DNA of 6,062 bases from Bacteroidota bacterium (GCA_023458215.1 JAEXAJ010000234.1:1-6062), one strand, 5' to 3'. Counted from the stretch's first letter, positions 1 through 6,062 are shown. A program made the numbers and translations. The notes: generated from the letters alone by a model not told the origin.

Positions 1-2117
1 TCCGTGGTGTAGAATCCAATGGCATGATTTGTGCTGAAGATGAAATAGGTCTTGGTACAGATCACGCAGGAATCATTGTATTGCCTGAAACAGCTATTCC
101 GGGTACACTTGCCAAGGATTATTATAACATCAAGAGCGATTACGTGCTGGAAGTGGATATCACTCCGAACCGTGCAGATGCTTGCTCACATTATGGTGTA
201 GCTCGTGATTTATTTGCATATTTGGTACAGAATAACAAGGCTACATCTCTGAAGAGACCTCTGATTGATGCTTTTGCTGTTGAAAACCATGATTTGGATA
301 TCAAGGTAACAGTTGAAAATAGTGAGGCTTGTCCTCGATATGCAGGGGTTACAGTGAAAGGTGTTACTGTGAAGGAAAGCCCGGAATGGTTGCAGAATAA
401 GCTCCGTATTATCGGTGTGCGGCCTATTAATAATGTGGTGGATATCACGAACTATATTGTCCATGCATTCGGTCAACCGCTCCACTGCTTCGATGCCGAT
501 ACGATTAAAGGTGGCGAGGTTATTGTAAAAACCATGCCCGAAGGTACTCCATTTGTAACTCTTGACGGAGTAGAACGCAAGTTGAACGAACGTGACCTGA
601 TGATTTGCAATAAGGAAGAAGCGATGTGTATTGCCGGTGTATTTGGTGGCTTAGACTCTGGTTCTACTGAAGCGACAAAAGATGTGTTTATTGAAAGCGC
701 TTACTTTCATCCGACATGGGTGCGTAAAACAGCCCGTCGTCATGGGCTGAATACGGATGCGTCTTTCCGTTTTGAGAGAGGTATCGATCCTAATATCACT
801 CTTTACTGCCTGAAGTTAGCTGCTTTGATGGTGAAAGAACTTGCCGGAGGTACTATTTCTTCTGAAATAAAAGATGTATGTGCTGCTCCTGCACAGGATT
901 TCAGAGTAAAACTCTCATATAAGAAGGTGCATTCATTGGTTGGTAAAGTTATTCCGGTGGATACAATCAAAAGCATCGTGATGAGCTTGGAAATGAAGAT
1001 TGTTGATGAGACTGCTGAAGGCTTGACTTTGGATGTTCCTCCATATCGTGTAGATGTACAGCGTGATTGCGATGTAATAGAAGATATTTTGCGTATCTAC
1101 GGATATAATAATGTAGAGATTCCGAATACTTTGAAGTCCAGCCTGACTACAAAGGGAGAATGCGATAAATCAAATAAATTGCAGAATCTGGTTGCTGAGC
1201 AATTGGTAGGTTGTGGTTTCAATGAAATATTGAATAATTCTTTGACTCGTGCCGCTTACTATGAAGGTCTGGATACTTATCCTGCTAATAATCTTGTAAT
1301 GTTATTGAATCCGTTAAGTACTGATTTGAATGCGATGCGTCAGACTTTGCTTTTTGGCGGATTGGAAAGCATTTCCCATAATGCAAATCGTAAGAATGCG
1401 GATTTGAAGTTTTTTGAATTTGGTAACTGTTACCATTTCAATGCGGAAAAAAAGAATCCGGAGAAAGTTCTTGCAGCCTATTTGGAGGATTACCATCTTG
1501 GCTTATGGGTAACCGGCAAGAGAGTTTCAAACTCATGGGCACATCCGGACGAGAACACTACCGTATATGAACTGAAAGCATACGTTGAGAATATCTTTGC
1601 TCGTATGGGTTTGTGCATGCACGACTTGGTTATTGGTAATTTGACCGATGATATTTATGCCACCGCACTTTCAGTGCAAACAAGAGGCGGTAAGAGACTG
1701 GCTACTTTCGGTGTGGTAACGAAGAAGTTATTGAAAGCATTCGATATCGATAATGAAGTATACTATGCTGACTTGAATTGGAAAGAACTGATGAAAGCCA
1801 TCAAGAACGCGAAAGTAAGTTATTCGGAAATATCGAAGTTCCCGGCTGTAAAACGTGATTTGGCATTATTGATTGATAAGAAGGTTCAGTTTGCTGAAAT
1901 CGAGAAAATTGCATACGATACTGAGAAGAAGTTATTGAAAGAAGTTTCTCTCTTTGATGTGTATGAAGGCAAGAATCTCGAAGCCGGTAAGAAGAGTTAT
2001 GCAGTAAGCTTCTTGTTGCAAGATGAAACTCAGACTTTGAATGATAAGATGATTGATAAGATCATGTCCAAATTGGTGAAGAACCTGGAAGACAAACTAG
2101 GAGCTAAACTGAGATAA
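1..2117 (+). CDS. pheT: Phenylalanyl-tRNA synthetase beta subunit (5' truncated by the window)
   Basis: This is the beta chain of the cytoplasmic alpha2-beta2 enzyme that charges tRNA-Phe. The reading frame is open from base 3, before the first ATG at 24, and reads RGVESNGMICAEDE, the end of the N-terminal tRNA-binding OB-fold. The true start therefore lies upstream. About 704 codons are present of a usual ~820. Counting from the Met at 24, the B3/B4 editing region spans about 103-270, including GVFGG at 205-209 and the FRFERGIDPN stretch near 248-257. The B5 domain is about 293-362, with the acidic DVIEDILRIYGY helix whose D350, E353 and D354 match its metal-binding positions. The catalytic-like core covers about 380-595, and the C-terminal ferredoxin-like anticodon-binding domain (FDX-ACB) about 603-697. 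No frameshift or missing domain is seen in the visible part. It is followed after 34 bases by yebC and is probably cotranscribed with it. Confidence 0.97.
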   Translation, partial: RGVESNGMICAEDEIGLGTDHAGIIVLPETAIPGTLAKDYYNIKSDYVLEVDITPNRADACSHYGVARDLFAYLVQNNKATSLKRPLIDAFAVENHDLDIKVTVENSEACPRYAGVTVKGVTVKESPEWLQNKLRIIGVRPINNVVDITNYIVHAFGQPLHCFDADTIKGGEVIVKTMPEGTPFVTLDGVERKLNERDLMICNKEEAMCIAGVFGGLDSGSTEATKDVFIESAYFHPTWVRKTARRHGLNTDASFRFERGIDPNITLYCLKLAALMVKELAGGTISSEIKDVCAAPAQDFRVKLSYKKVHSLVGKVIPVDTIKSIVMSLEMKIVDETAEGLTLDVPPYRVDVQRDCDVIEDILRIYGYNNVEIPNTLKSSLTTKGECDKSNKLQNLVAEQLVGCGFNEILNNSLTRAAYYEGLDTYPANNLVMLLNPLSTDLNAMRQTLLFGGLESISHNANRKNADLKFFEFGNCYHFNAEKKNPEKVLAAYLEDYHLGLWVTGKRVSNSWAHPDENTTVYELKAYVENIFARMGLCMHDLVIGNLTDDIYATALSVQTRGGKRLATFGVVTKKLLKAFDIDNEVYYADLNWKELMKAIKNAKVSYSEISKFPAVKRDLALLIDKKVQFAEIEKIAYDTEKKLLKEVSLFDVYEGKNLEAGKKSYAVSFLLQDETQTLNDKMIDKIMSKLVKNLEDKLGAKLR

Positions 2118-2140
2118 ATCATAAATTATAAATCATAAAT
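2115..2140 (+). repeat. Two copies of a 12-bp direct repeat spanning the pheT stop
   Basis: TAAATCATAAAT occurs at 2115-2126 and again at 2129-2140, a 14-bp period with TA between the copies. The first copy contains the pheT stop codon. It fills most of the 34-base pheT-yebC gap and leaves no hairpin or U-run there, so it does not look like a terminator. AT-rich repeats of this kind are common between Bacteroides genes, and no function can be read from it. Confidence 0.7.
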
Positions 2141-2151
2141 ATTTTGTTCCA

Positions 2152-2886
2152 ATGGGAAGAGCATTTGAATATAGAAAAGCTGCGAAATTGAAGAGATGGG
2201 GTCATATGGCTAAGACCTTCACAAGACTGGGTAAACAAATAGCTATTGCAGTAAAAGCCGGTGGTCCGGAACCTGAAAATAACCCAACTTTGCGTTCGGT
2301 TATCGCTGTTTGTAAGCGTGAAAACATGCCGAAGGATAACATTGATCGTGCTATCAAAAACGCTATGGGTAAGGATCAGAGTGAATATAAGGGAATGACT
2401 TATGAAGGATATGGTCCTCATGGAATTGCTGTATTTGTCGATACTTTGACTGATAATACAACCCGTACTGTTGCTGATGTGCGCTCAGTATTCAATAAGT
2501 TCGGTGGTAACTTGGGAACGATGGGCTCTTTGGCTTTCTTGTTCGACCATAAATGCGTATTTACTTTCAAAAAGAAAGACGGTATGGATATGGAAGAATT
2601 CATTCTTGACATGATTGATTTTGATATCGATGAAGATTATGAAGAGGATGAAGAAGAAGGAACAGTAACGATTTATGGTGACCCGAAGAGCTATGCGGCT
2701 ATTCAGAAACATTTGGAAGAAGAAGGTTTTGAAGATGTCGGCGGTGAGTTTACTTACATCCCTAATGATTTGAAGGAAGTAACTCCCGAACAGCGTGAAA
2801 CTTTGGATAAGATGATAGAACGCTTGGAAGAGTTCGACGACGTGCAGACAGTGTATACTAACATGAAACCGGAAGAAGGCGAATAG
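2152..2886 (+). CDS. yebC: YebC/TACO1/PmpR family protein
   Basis: This is a 244-residue cytoplasmic protein of the YebC/TACO1 family, normally about 240-250 residues. Members were first annotated as transcriptional regulators (PmpR). The mitochondrial relative TACO1 and some bacterial members act in translation, easing ribosome stalling on proline-rich stretches. Which role applies here is not shown by the sequence. Visible signatures are the basic N-terminus (MGRAFEYRKAAKLKRW, then KTFTRLGKQI), NMPKDNIDRAIK at 58-69, YEGYGPHG at 84-91, and the DNTTRTVADVR...GGNLGTMGSLAFLF stretch at 101-131. The N-terminus is the Bacteroidetes-type variant rather than the MAGHSKW form of E. coli. Residues 157-169 form an acid-rich run. 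The ATG at 2152 gives the family N-terminus, so the internal Met19 is not the start. It sits between pheT and a TSCPD gene in one apparent operon. Confidence 0.95.
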   Translation: MGRAFEYRKAAKLKRWGHMAKTFTRLGKQIAIAVKAGGPEPENNPTLRSVIAVCKRENMPKDNIDRAIKNAMGKDQSEYKGMTYEGYGPHGIAVFVDTLTDNTTRTVADVRSVFNKFGGNLGTMGSLAFLFDHKCVFTFKKKDGMDMEEFILDMIDFDIDEDYEEDEEEGTVTIYGDPKSYAAIQKHLEEEGFEDVGGEFTYIPNDLKEVTPEQRETLDKMIERLEEFDDVQTVYTNMKPEEGE

Positions 2887-2888
2887 TA

Positions 2889-3134
2889 ATGACTTACAAT
2901 TATAGGACTCAAGGCACATGCAGTTCGAACATCGAAATAGATGTAGAAGATGGAATTGTGAAAGAAGTTGCATTTTGGGGTGGATGTAATGGCAATCTGC
3001 AAGGTATCTCCCGGCTAATAAAAGGGATGCCTGTGGATGCGGTTATCACTCGTTTGGAAGGAATTCGCTGTGGAGGCCGTCCTACTTCTTGTCCCGATCA
3101 ACTTTGTAAAGCATTGCATGAAATGGGATATTAA
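2889..3134 (+). CDS. Small TSCPD-domain four-cysteine protein (TIGR03905-like)
   Basis: This is an 81-residue protein matching the small TSCPD family (about 80-85 residues, four invariant cysteines). Its biochemical function is unknown. Cysteines lie at 11, 33, 61, 68 and 73. C11, C33 (in WGGCNGN), C61 (in RCGGRPTSCPD) and C68 (in TSCPD, 66-70) fit the invariant four, and C73 is extra. The pattern suggests metal binding or a redox role, which is inference. The same domain occurs at the C-terminus of adenosylcobalamin-dependent ribonucleotide reductases, but no reductase is present here, so this is the stand-alone form. There is no signal peptide or membrane segment. Its ATG begins two bases after the yebC stop (TAG-TA-ATG), which points to translational coupling, and a strong terminator follows. 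It appears to be the last gene of the pheT-yebC unit. Confidence 0.88.
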   Translation: MTYNYRTQGTCSSNIEIDVEDGIVKEVAFWGGCNGNLQGISRLIKGMPVDAVITRLEGIRCGGRPTSCPDQLCKALHEMGY

Positions 3135-3161
3135 AGCCTTTTACTTCAAAATAATAGATAT

Positions 3162-3197
3162 AAGCCCTTGGTATTAAAAGATACCAAGGGCTTTTTT
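3162..3197 (+). terminator. Intrinsic terminator after the pheT-yebC-TSCPD unit
   Basis: AAGCCCTTGGTAT (3162-3174) pairs perfectly with ATACCAAGGGCTT (3181-3193), giving 13 base pairs around a 6-base loop. A run of six T (3192-3197) starts within the end of the stem. It lies 27 bases past the TSCPD stop. The opposite strand has no equivalent U-run after the stem, so it is oriented for + strand transcription. Confidence 0.95.
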
Positions 3198-3212
3198 GAA
3201 CTTATGATGTAG

Positions 3213-3220
3213 TGTATTTG
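3213..3220 (+). promoter_or_regulatory. Possible -7 promoter element for mntH
   Basis: TGTATTTG matches the Bacteroides -7 consensus TAnnTTTG at five of its six fixed positions. It lies about 43 bases before the mntH ATG and downstream of the terminator, where a promoter is expected. The nearest TTTG upstream (3195-3198) is only 14 bases away, shorter than the usual ~19-21, so the -33 partner is unconvincing. Confidence 0.35.
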
Positions 3221-3226
3221 TTATTA

Positions 3227-3242
3227 TTTACGTATTTTTACG
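3227..3242. repeat. TTTACG direct repeat with embedded CGTA-N4-TACG, upstream of mntH
   Basis: TTTACG occurs at 3227-3232 and 3237-3242, ten bases apart (one helical turn). The same stretch holds the small inverted repeat CGTA (3231-3234), TTTT, TACG (3239-3242). It lies just downstream of the proposed -7 element and 20 bases before the mntH start, so it could be an operator. It is short and AT-rich, so chance is a real alternative. Confidence 0.25.
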
Positions 3243-3262
3243 CTCTTAAATAAACGAACACA

Positions 3263-4525
3263 ATGAAGAATATTCTGAAAGACTTGAAACGAAGAGACCA
3301 CAAACGATATTTGGGTGGCTTGGATGTTTTTAAATATATTGGTCCGGGACTGCTGGTAACAGTCGGCTTTATTGATCCGGGCAATTGGGCATCAAATTTT
3401 GCAGCAGGTTCCGAGTTTGGTTACTCGTTGCTGTGGGTAGTAACTTTATCGACAATAATGCTGATTGTGCTACAGCATAATGTGGCGCACTTGGGTATTG
3501 TGACCGGCTTGTGTTTGTCTGAGGCGGCTACGCAATATACACCTAAGTGGGTATCACGTCCCATATTAGGTACGGCGGTGTTGGCTTCTATCTCTACTTC
3601 ATTAGCCGAAATATTGGGTGGTGCGATTGCTTTGCAAATGTTATTTGATATTCCGATAATATGGGGCTCCATACTTACTACGGTTTTTGTGCTTCTGATG
3701 CTTTTTACTAATTCATATAAAAAGATTGAACGCTCCATCATTGCATTTGTATCGGTTATCGGTCTTTCATTTATATATGAATTGTTCCTGGTTAAGATAG
3801 ACTGGCCTTTGGCAGTGCAAGGCTGGGTAACTCCTTCGTTCCCTGAAGGTAGCATGCTGATTATTATGAGTGTGCTTGGTGCAGTTGTAATGCCTCATAA
3901 TCTGTTTCTTCATTCAGAAGTAATACAAAGTCATGAATACAACAAGCAGGATGATGCTTCAATTCGTAAAGTCTTGAAATATGAACTTTATGATACGCTA
4001 TTTTCAATGATTGTGGGATGGGCTATTAATAGTGCCATGATTTTGTTGGCTGCAGCAACATTCTTTAAAAGTGGTATTCAAGTGGAGGAGCTACAACAAG
4101 CCAAGTCGTTATTGGAACCGTTATTGGGGAGCAATGCTGCCATTGTTTTTGCATTGGCATTGTTGATGGCCGGTATATCTTCTACCATAACCAGTGGTAT
4201 GGCGGCAGGTTCAATTTTTGCCGGTATTTTTGGTGAGTCTTACCATATAAAGGATAGCCATTCACAGGTGGGCGTAGTGCTTTCGTTAGGTGTTGCACTA
4301 CTTTTGATATTCTTTATAGGTGATCCGTTCAAAGGATTATTGATTTCTCAGATGATATTGAGTATCCAATTGCCTTTTACGGTATTTTTGCAAGTCAGCC
4401 TGACTTCTTCGCATAAGGTAATGGGACAATATGTAAATAGTAAATGGAGTACATTTGTACTATATACTATTGCTGCTATCGTTACAATTTTAAATATAAT
4501 GCTATTAATTTCCGAGATAGCATAA
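3263..4525 (+). CDS. mntH: Nramp (SLC11/MntH) family divalent metal transporter
   Basis: This is a 420-residue inner-membrane transporter of the Nramp family, which imports Mn2+, Fe2+ and similar ions. About 11 membrane segments are visible, at roughly 24-46, 50-75, 98-127, 130-150, 156-177, 197-219, 243-268, 288-325, 335-352, 356-378 and 395-418. The metal site looks canonical: DPGN in TM1 (D38, N41), A207-x-x-M210 followed by P211-H212 in TM6, and Q363 in TM10 (SQMILSIQLPF). The methionine favours transition metals over Mg2+ or Al3+ types. Aligned by eye with the Deinococcus protein, residues of the proton-linked network are replaced: TM3 has V106 and S113 where E124 and D131 are expected (E116 is kept), and no arginine occurs after R235, so the TM9 Arg pair is absent. 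Proton coupling may therefore differ. The gene has its own leader after a terminator. No terminator separates it from the next gene 61 bases on. Confidence 0.93.
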   Translation: MKNILKDLKRRDHKRYLGGLDVFKYIGPGLLVTVGFIDPGNWASNFAAGSEFGYSLLWVVTLSTIMLIVLQHNVAHLGIVTGLCLSEAATQYTPKWVSRPILGTAVLASISTSLAEILGGAIALQMLFDIPIIWGSILTTVFVLLMLFTNSYKKIERSIIAFVSVIGLSFIYELFLVKIDWPLAVQGWVTPSFPEGSMLIIMSVLGAVVMPHNLFLHSEVIQSHEYNKQDDASIRKVLKYELYDTLFSMIVGWAINSAMILLAAATFFKSGIQVEELQQAKSLLEPLLGSNAAIVFALALLMAGISSTITSGMAAGSIFAGIFGESYHIKDSHSQVGVVLSLGVALLLIFFIGDPFKGLLISQMILSIQLPFTVFLQVSLTSSHKVMGQYVNSKWSTFVLYTIAAIVTILNIMLLISEIA

Positions 4526-4548
4526 AGCAAAAGAAATAAAGTCGAAAA

Positions 4549-4572
4549 GAAATAGTTTACGAAATAGTAACT
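4549..4572 (+). repeat. Short tandem repeat in the mntH-xth gap
   Basis: GAAATAGT occurs at 4549-4556 and 4561-4568, a 12-base period (GAAATAGTTTAC, GAAATAGTAACT). It lies in the 61-base gap between mntH and xth, which has no hairpin with a U-run. TAGTTTAC inside it is only a poor match to the -7 consensus, so an independent xth promoter is not supported. Confidence 0.4.
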
Positions 4573-4586
4573 TATAATATACTGAT

Positions 4587-5351
4587 ATGAAAATAATAAC
4601 ATACAATGTAAATGGTTTGCGGGCTGCCGTTACAAAGGGGTTTCCCGAGTGGTTGGCGGAAGAGCAACCGGATGTACTTTGCCTGCAAGAGACCAAGTTG
4701 CAACCTGACCAATATCCTGTTGAAGCTTTGGATGCTTTAGGATATAAACATTACTTATATTCTGCCGAGAAGAAAGGGTATAGCGGGGTAGCTATTCTGA
4801 CTAAGCGTGAACCCGACCATGTAGAGTATGGAATGGGGATCGAAGAATATGATAATGAAGGTCGTTTTATTCGTGCTGATTTTGGTGATATTTCTATTGT
4901 AAGTGTTTACCATCCTTCAGGCACCAGTGGTGATGAACGTCAGGCTTTCAAGATGATATGGTTGGAAAAGTTTCAGGAATATGTGCTGGAGTTGGAGCGT
5001 ACACGTCCTAAACTAATACTGTGTGGCGATTATAATATCTGTCATGAGCCTATAGATATTCATGATCCGGTTCGTAATGCTAAGAATAGTGGTTTCTTGC
5101 CGGAAGAACGGGAGTGGATGACTCGTTTTCTAAATGCCGGTTTTGTAGATTCTTTCCGTTTGCTTCATCCCGACAAACAAGAATATACCTGGTGGAGTTA
5201 TCGTTTTAATTCACGTGCCAAGAATAAAGGCTGGCGTATTGATTATTGTATGGTGAATGAACCGGTGCGTCCGATGTTGAAGGAAGCACGAATGTTAAAC
5301 TCTGCCGTTCATTCGGATCATTGTCCGATGATGTTGGAAATTACTGATTAA
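4587..5351 (+). CDS. xth: Exonuclease III-family AP endonuclease
   Basis: This is a 254-residue cytoplasmic base-excision-repair enzyme of the exonuclease III/ExoA (APE1-like) family. It cuts DNA 5' of abasic sites and removes 3' blocking groups, using Mg2+ or Mn2+. The complete active-site set is visible: N7 in YNVNGLR, the metal ligand E35 in LQETKL, Y108 in VSVYHPSG, D148 and N150 in CGDYN, D219 in GWRIDY, and the D244-H245 pair in HSDHCP near the C-terminus. FLPEEREWM at 170-178 and TWWSYR at 201-206 are further family signatures. Length is normal for the family (about 250-270) and there is no extra domain. The ATG at 4587 puts the conserved first beta strand (MKIITYNVNG) at the N-terminus, as in homologues. 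The downstream gene starts three bases after its stop, indicating cotranscription. Oxidative-damage repair beside a metal importer and a cysteine protein is suggestive only. Confidence 0.96.
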   Translation: MKIITYNVNGLRAAVTKGFPEWLAEEQPDVLCLQETKLQPDQYPVEALDALGYKHYLYSAEKKGYSGVAILTKREPDHVEYGMGIEEYDNEGRFIRADFGDISIVSVYHPSGTSGDERQAFKMIWLEKFQEYVLELERTRPKLILCGDYNICHEPIDIHDPVRNAKNSGFLPEEREWMTRFLNAGFVDSFRLLHPDKQEYTWWSYRFNSRAKNKGWRIDYCMVNEPVRPMLKEARMLNSAVHSDHCPMMLEITD

Positions 5352-5354
5352 AAG

Positions 5355-5813
5355 ATGGAACTGAAAGATAGAATAGTAAAAGCTGTAGAGTATTTTAAGA
5401 GTGGATATAACTGCTCGCAATCCGTAGTAGCTGCTTTTGCTGATATGTATGGATTTACAGAAGAACAGGCGTTGCGCATGTCAGCTTCTTTTGGAGGAGG
5501 AATAGGACGCATGCGTCTGACTTGTGGTGCGGCATGTGGTTTGTTTATGCTTGCCGGTCTGGAGAAAGGAGCTACAGATGGTAAAGATCGTGAAGGAAAG
5601 GCGGCAAATTATGCATTAGTACAGCAGCTGGCGGAGGAATTTAAAGAGCGTAACGGTTCCATAACCTGTGCGGAATTACTTGGACTAAGAAAACCGGAAG
5701 GTTCTGCTGTTCCCGAGGCTCGTACCGAACAATATTATGCTAAACGTCCCTGTGTCAAGATGGTAGAAGAAGCAGCCAAAATATGGGTAGAATATTTAGA
5801 AAAAGAAGCCTAA
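5355..5813 (+). CDS. C_GCAxxG_C_C family putative redox-active protein
   Basis: This is a 152-residue protein of the C_GCAxxG_C_C family (PF09719-type), described as putatively redox-active with four conserved cysteines and a CGAxxG motif, members typically being about 140 residues. The four expected positions are C20 (GYNCSQSV), C57 in CGAACG (57-62), C105 (SITCAELLG) and C133 (KRPCVKMV). C61 inside the CGAxxG motif is an additional cysteine. FGGGIGRMRLTCGAACG (46-62) is a glycine-rich, family-typical stretch. There is no signal peptide and no clear membrane helix, so it is probably cytoplasmic. Its actual substrate or partner is unknown. The family is noted for lying within one or two genes of transporters, and here mntH is two genes upstream. 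It starts three bases after the xth stop, so translation is probably coupled. Confidence 0.9.
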   Translation: MELKDRIVKAVEYFKSGYNCSQSVVAAFADMYGFTEEQALRMSASFGGGIGRMRLTCGAACGLFMLAGLEKGATDGKDREGKAANYALVQQLAEEFKERNGSITCAELLGLRKPEGSAVPEARTEQYYAKRPCVKMVEEAAKIWVEYLEKEA

Positions 5814-5824
5814 AATGCTTTTTT
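5802..5824 (+). terminator. Weak possible terminator at the end of the redox-protein gene
   Basis: AAAGAAGC (5802-5809) can pair with GCTTTTTT (5817-5824), including one G-U, around a 7-base loop that contains the stop codon. Only two G-C pairs stabilise it, and the U-run forms part of the stem instead of following it. It is the only candidate terminator before the next promoter. Confidence 0.3.
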
Positions 5825-5855
5825 CTGACATGAAACTGAAAAAAACACTCAATAA

Positions 5856-5871
5856 TGTGTTATATAACACA
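5856..5871. promoter_or_regulatory. Perfect 16-bp palindrome, candidate operator
   Basis: TGTGTTATATAACACA is identical to its reverse complement over all 16 bases, with no interruption. Its left end overlaps the proposed -33 element and the rest lies in the -33/-7 spacer, a position where a bound dimer would be expected to block RNA polymerase. Its TGTG...CACA ends resemble sites of CRP/FNR-type regulators, but which protein binds is unknown. A further AACAC half-site lies at 5844-5848, 22 bases before the same word at 5866-5870. Confidence 0.55.
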
Positions 5872-5887
5872 AAAATAGCTATCTTTG
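5856..5887 (+). promoter_or_regulatory. Bacteroides-type promoter for the winged-helix gene
   Basis: TATCTTTG (5880-5887) is a perfect match to the Bacteroides -7 consensus TAnnTTTG. TGTG (5856-5859) matches the -33 element TTTG at three of four positions, with a 20-base spacer, which is in the usual range. Transcription would start near 5893-5895, giving an A-rich leader of about 65-70 bases before the ATG at 5962. Confidence 0.7.
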
Positions 5888-5961
5888 TCGCCGAAATAAA
5901 ATCTGAATATACTAATTGATTATTTAGATTTTGAACATGTCTAACTAAAAACAAAGAGAAA

Positions 5962-6062
5962 ATGTTAAAAGAAAAAGCTGGTGAAACTGCAGGAAAAATT
6001 TGGAGTGCACTGAATGAAACTGAAGGTTTAACTGCTAAACAAATCAAGAAAGCTACAAAATT
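5962..6062 (+). CDS. Small winged helix-turn-helix protein, DUF2582-like (3' truncated by the window)
   Basis: Only the first 33 codons are present, reading MLKEKAGETAGKIWSALNET and continuing EGLTAKQIKKATK. The frame is open to the window end. The sequence resembles the start of small (about 70-80 residue) Bacteroidetes winged helix-turn-helix proteins of the DUF2582 type. IWSALNE forms a first helix, and LTAKQIKKATK resembles the start of the helix-turn-helix. A DNA- or RNA-binding role is expected from the fold, but its targets are unknown. The start codon at 5962 follows an A-rich leader (AAACAAAGAGAAA) typical of Bacteroides, with no strong Shine-Dalgarno sequence. It has its own promoter with an embedded palindrome, so self-regulation is possible but not shown. 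Confidence 0.75.
   Translation, partial: MLKEKAGETAGKIWSALNETEGLTAKQIKKATK

Noticed and set aside
24..26. ATG at 24 as the start of pheT
   Set aside because: The frame is open to the window edge and the residues before it (RGVESNG) are conserved PheT sequence, so the gene begins upstream.
2620..2658. Acid-rich run in YebC as a possible repeat insertion
   Set aside because: It lies in frame within a normal-length family member and is consistent with a variable acidic loop.
2485..2973. 162-codon open frame on the - strand
   Set aside because: It lies opposite yebC and the TSCPD gene, has a low-complexity Phe/Ile/His-rich translation and no family resemblance. It is a shadow of the + strand genes.
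3421..3855. 144-codon open frame on the - strand
   Set aside because: It is entirely antisense to the well-supported Nramp gene and has no recognisable motif.
5856..5871. The palindrome as a transcription terminator
   Set aside because: It is AT-rich, has no loop-plus-U-run on either strand and sits inside a promoter, so an operator fits better.
5796..6047. 83-codon open frame on the - strand across the last intergenic region
   Set aside because: It covers the promoter and palindrome and the start of the winged-helix gene in antisense. Its translation is low-complexity with no motif.

Overview
The window looks like chromosomal housekeeping and accessory DNA from a gut Bacteroidales bacterium, most likely Bacteroides or a close relative. 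The reasons are moderately AT-rich DNA, starts preceded by A-rich leaders with no clear Shine-Dalgarno sequence, a perfect Bacteroides-type -7 promoter element (TAnnTTTG) before the last gene, and proteins whose sequence style matches Bacteroides homologues. All seven recognisable genes lie on the + strand. There are no RNA genes, insertion sequences, CRISPR arrays or phage genes.

Region 1 (1-3197) is the end of a translation-related operon. It holds the 3' part of pheT (phenylalanyl-tRNA synthetase beta chain), then yebC (TACO1/YebC family, a translation or regulatory factor), then a small four-cysteine TSCPD protein that begins 2 bases after the yebC stop. A strong intrinsic terminator (13-bp stem plus U-run) closes the unit.

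Region 2 (3198-5813) is a second co-directional group: an Nramp/MntH-type metal transporter, an exonuclease III-family AP endonuclease, and a C_GCAxxG_C_C putative redox protein that starts 3 bases after the nuclease stop. No terminator is visible inside the group, so it may be one transcript. If so, metal import, DNA repair and a cysteine-rich redox protein would be co-expressed, which is inference.

Region 3 (5814-6062) is a 148-base intergenic region with a well-formed Bacteroides promoter and a perfect 16-bp palindrome in its spacer. The start of a small winged-helix (DUF2582-like) protein follows and is cut by the window end.

No clearly new multi-gene system is present. The two observations most worth following up are the Nramp protein, which keeps the metal-binding residues but lacks the acidic/arginine network tied to proton coupling in characterised homologues, and the palindrome embedded in the promoter of the winged-helix gene.
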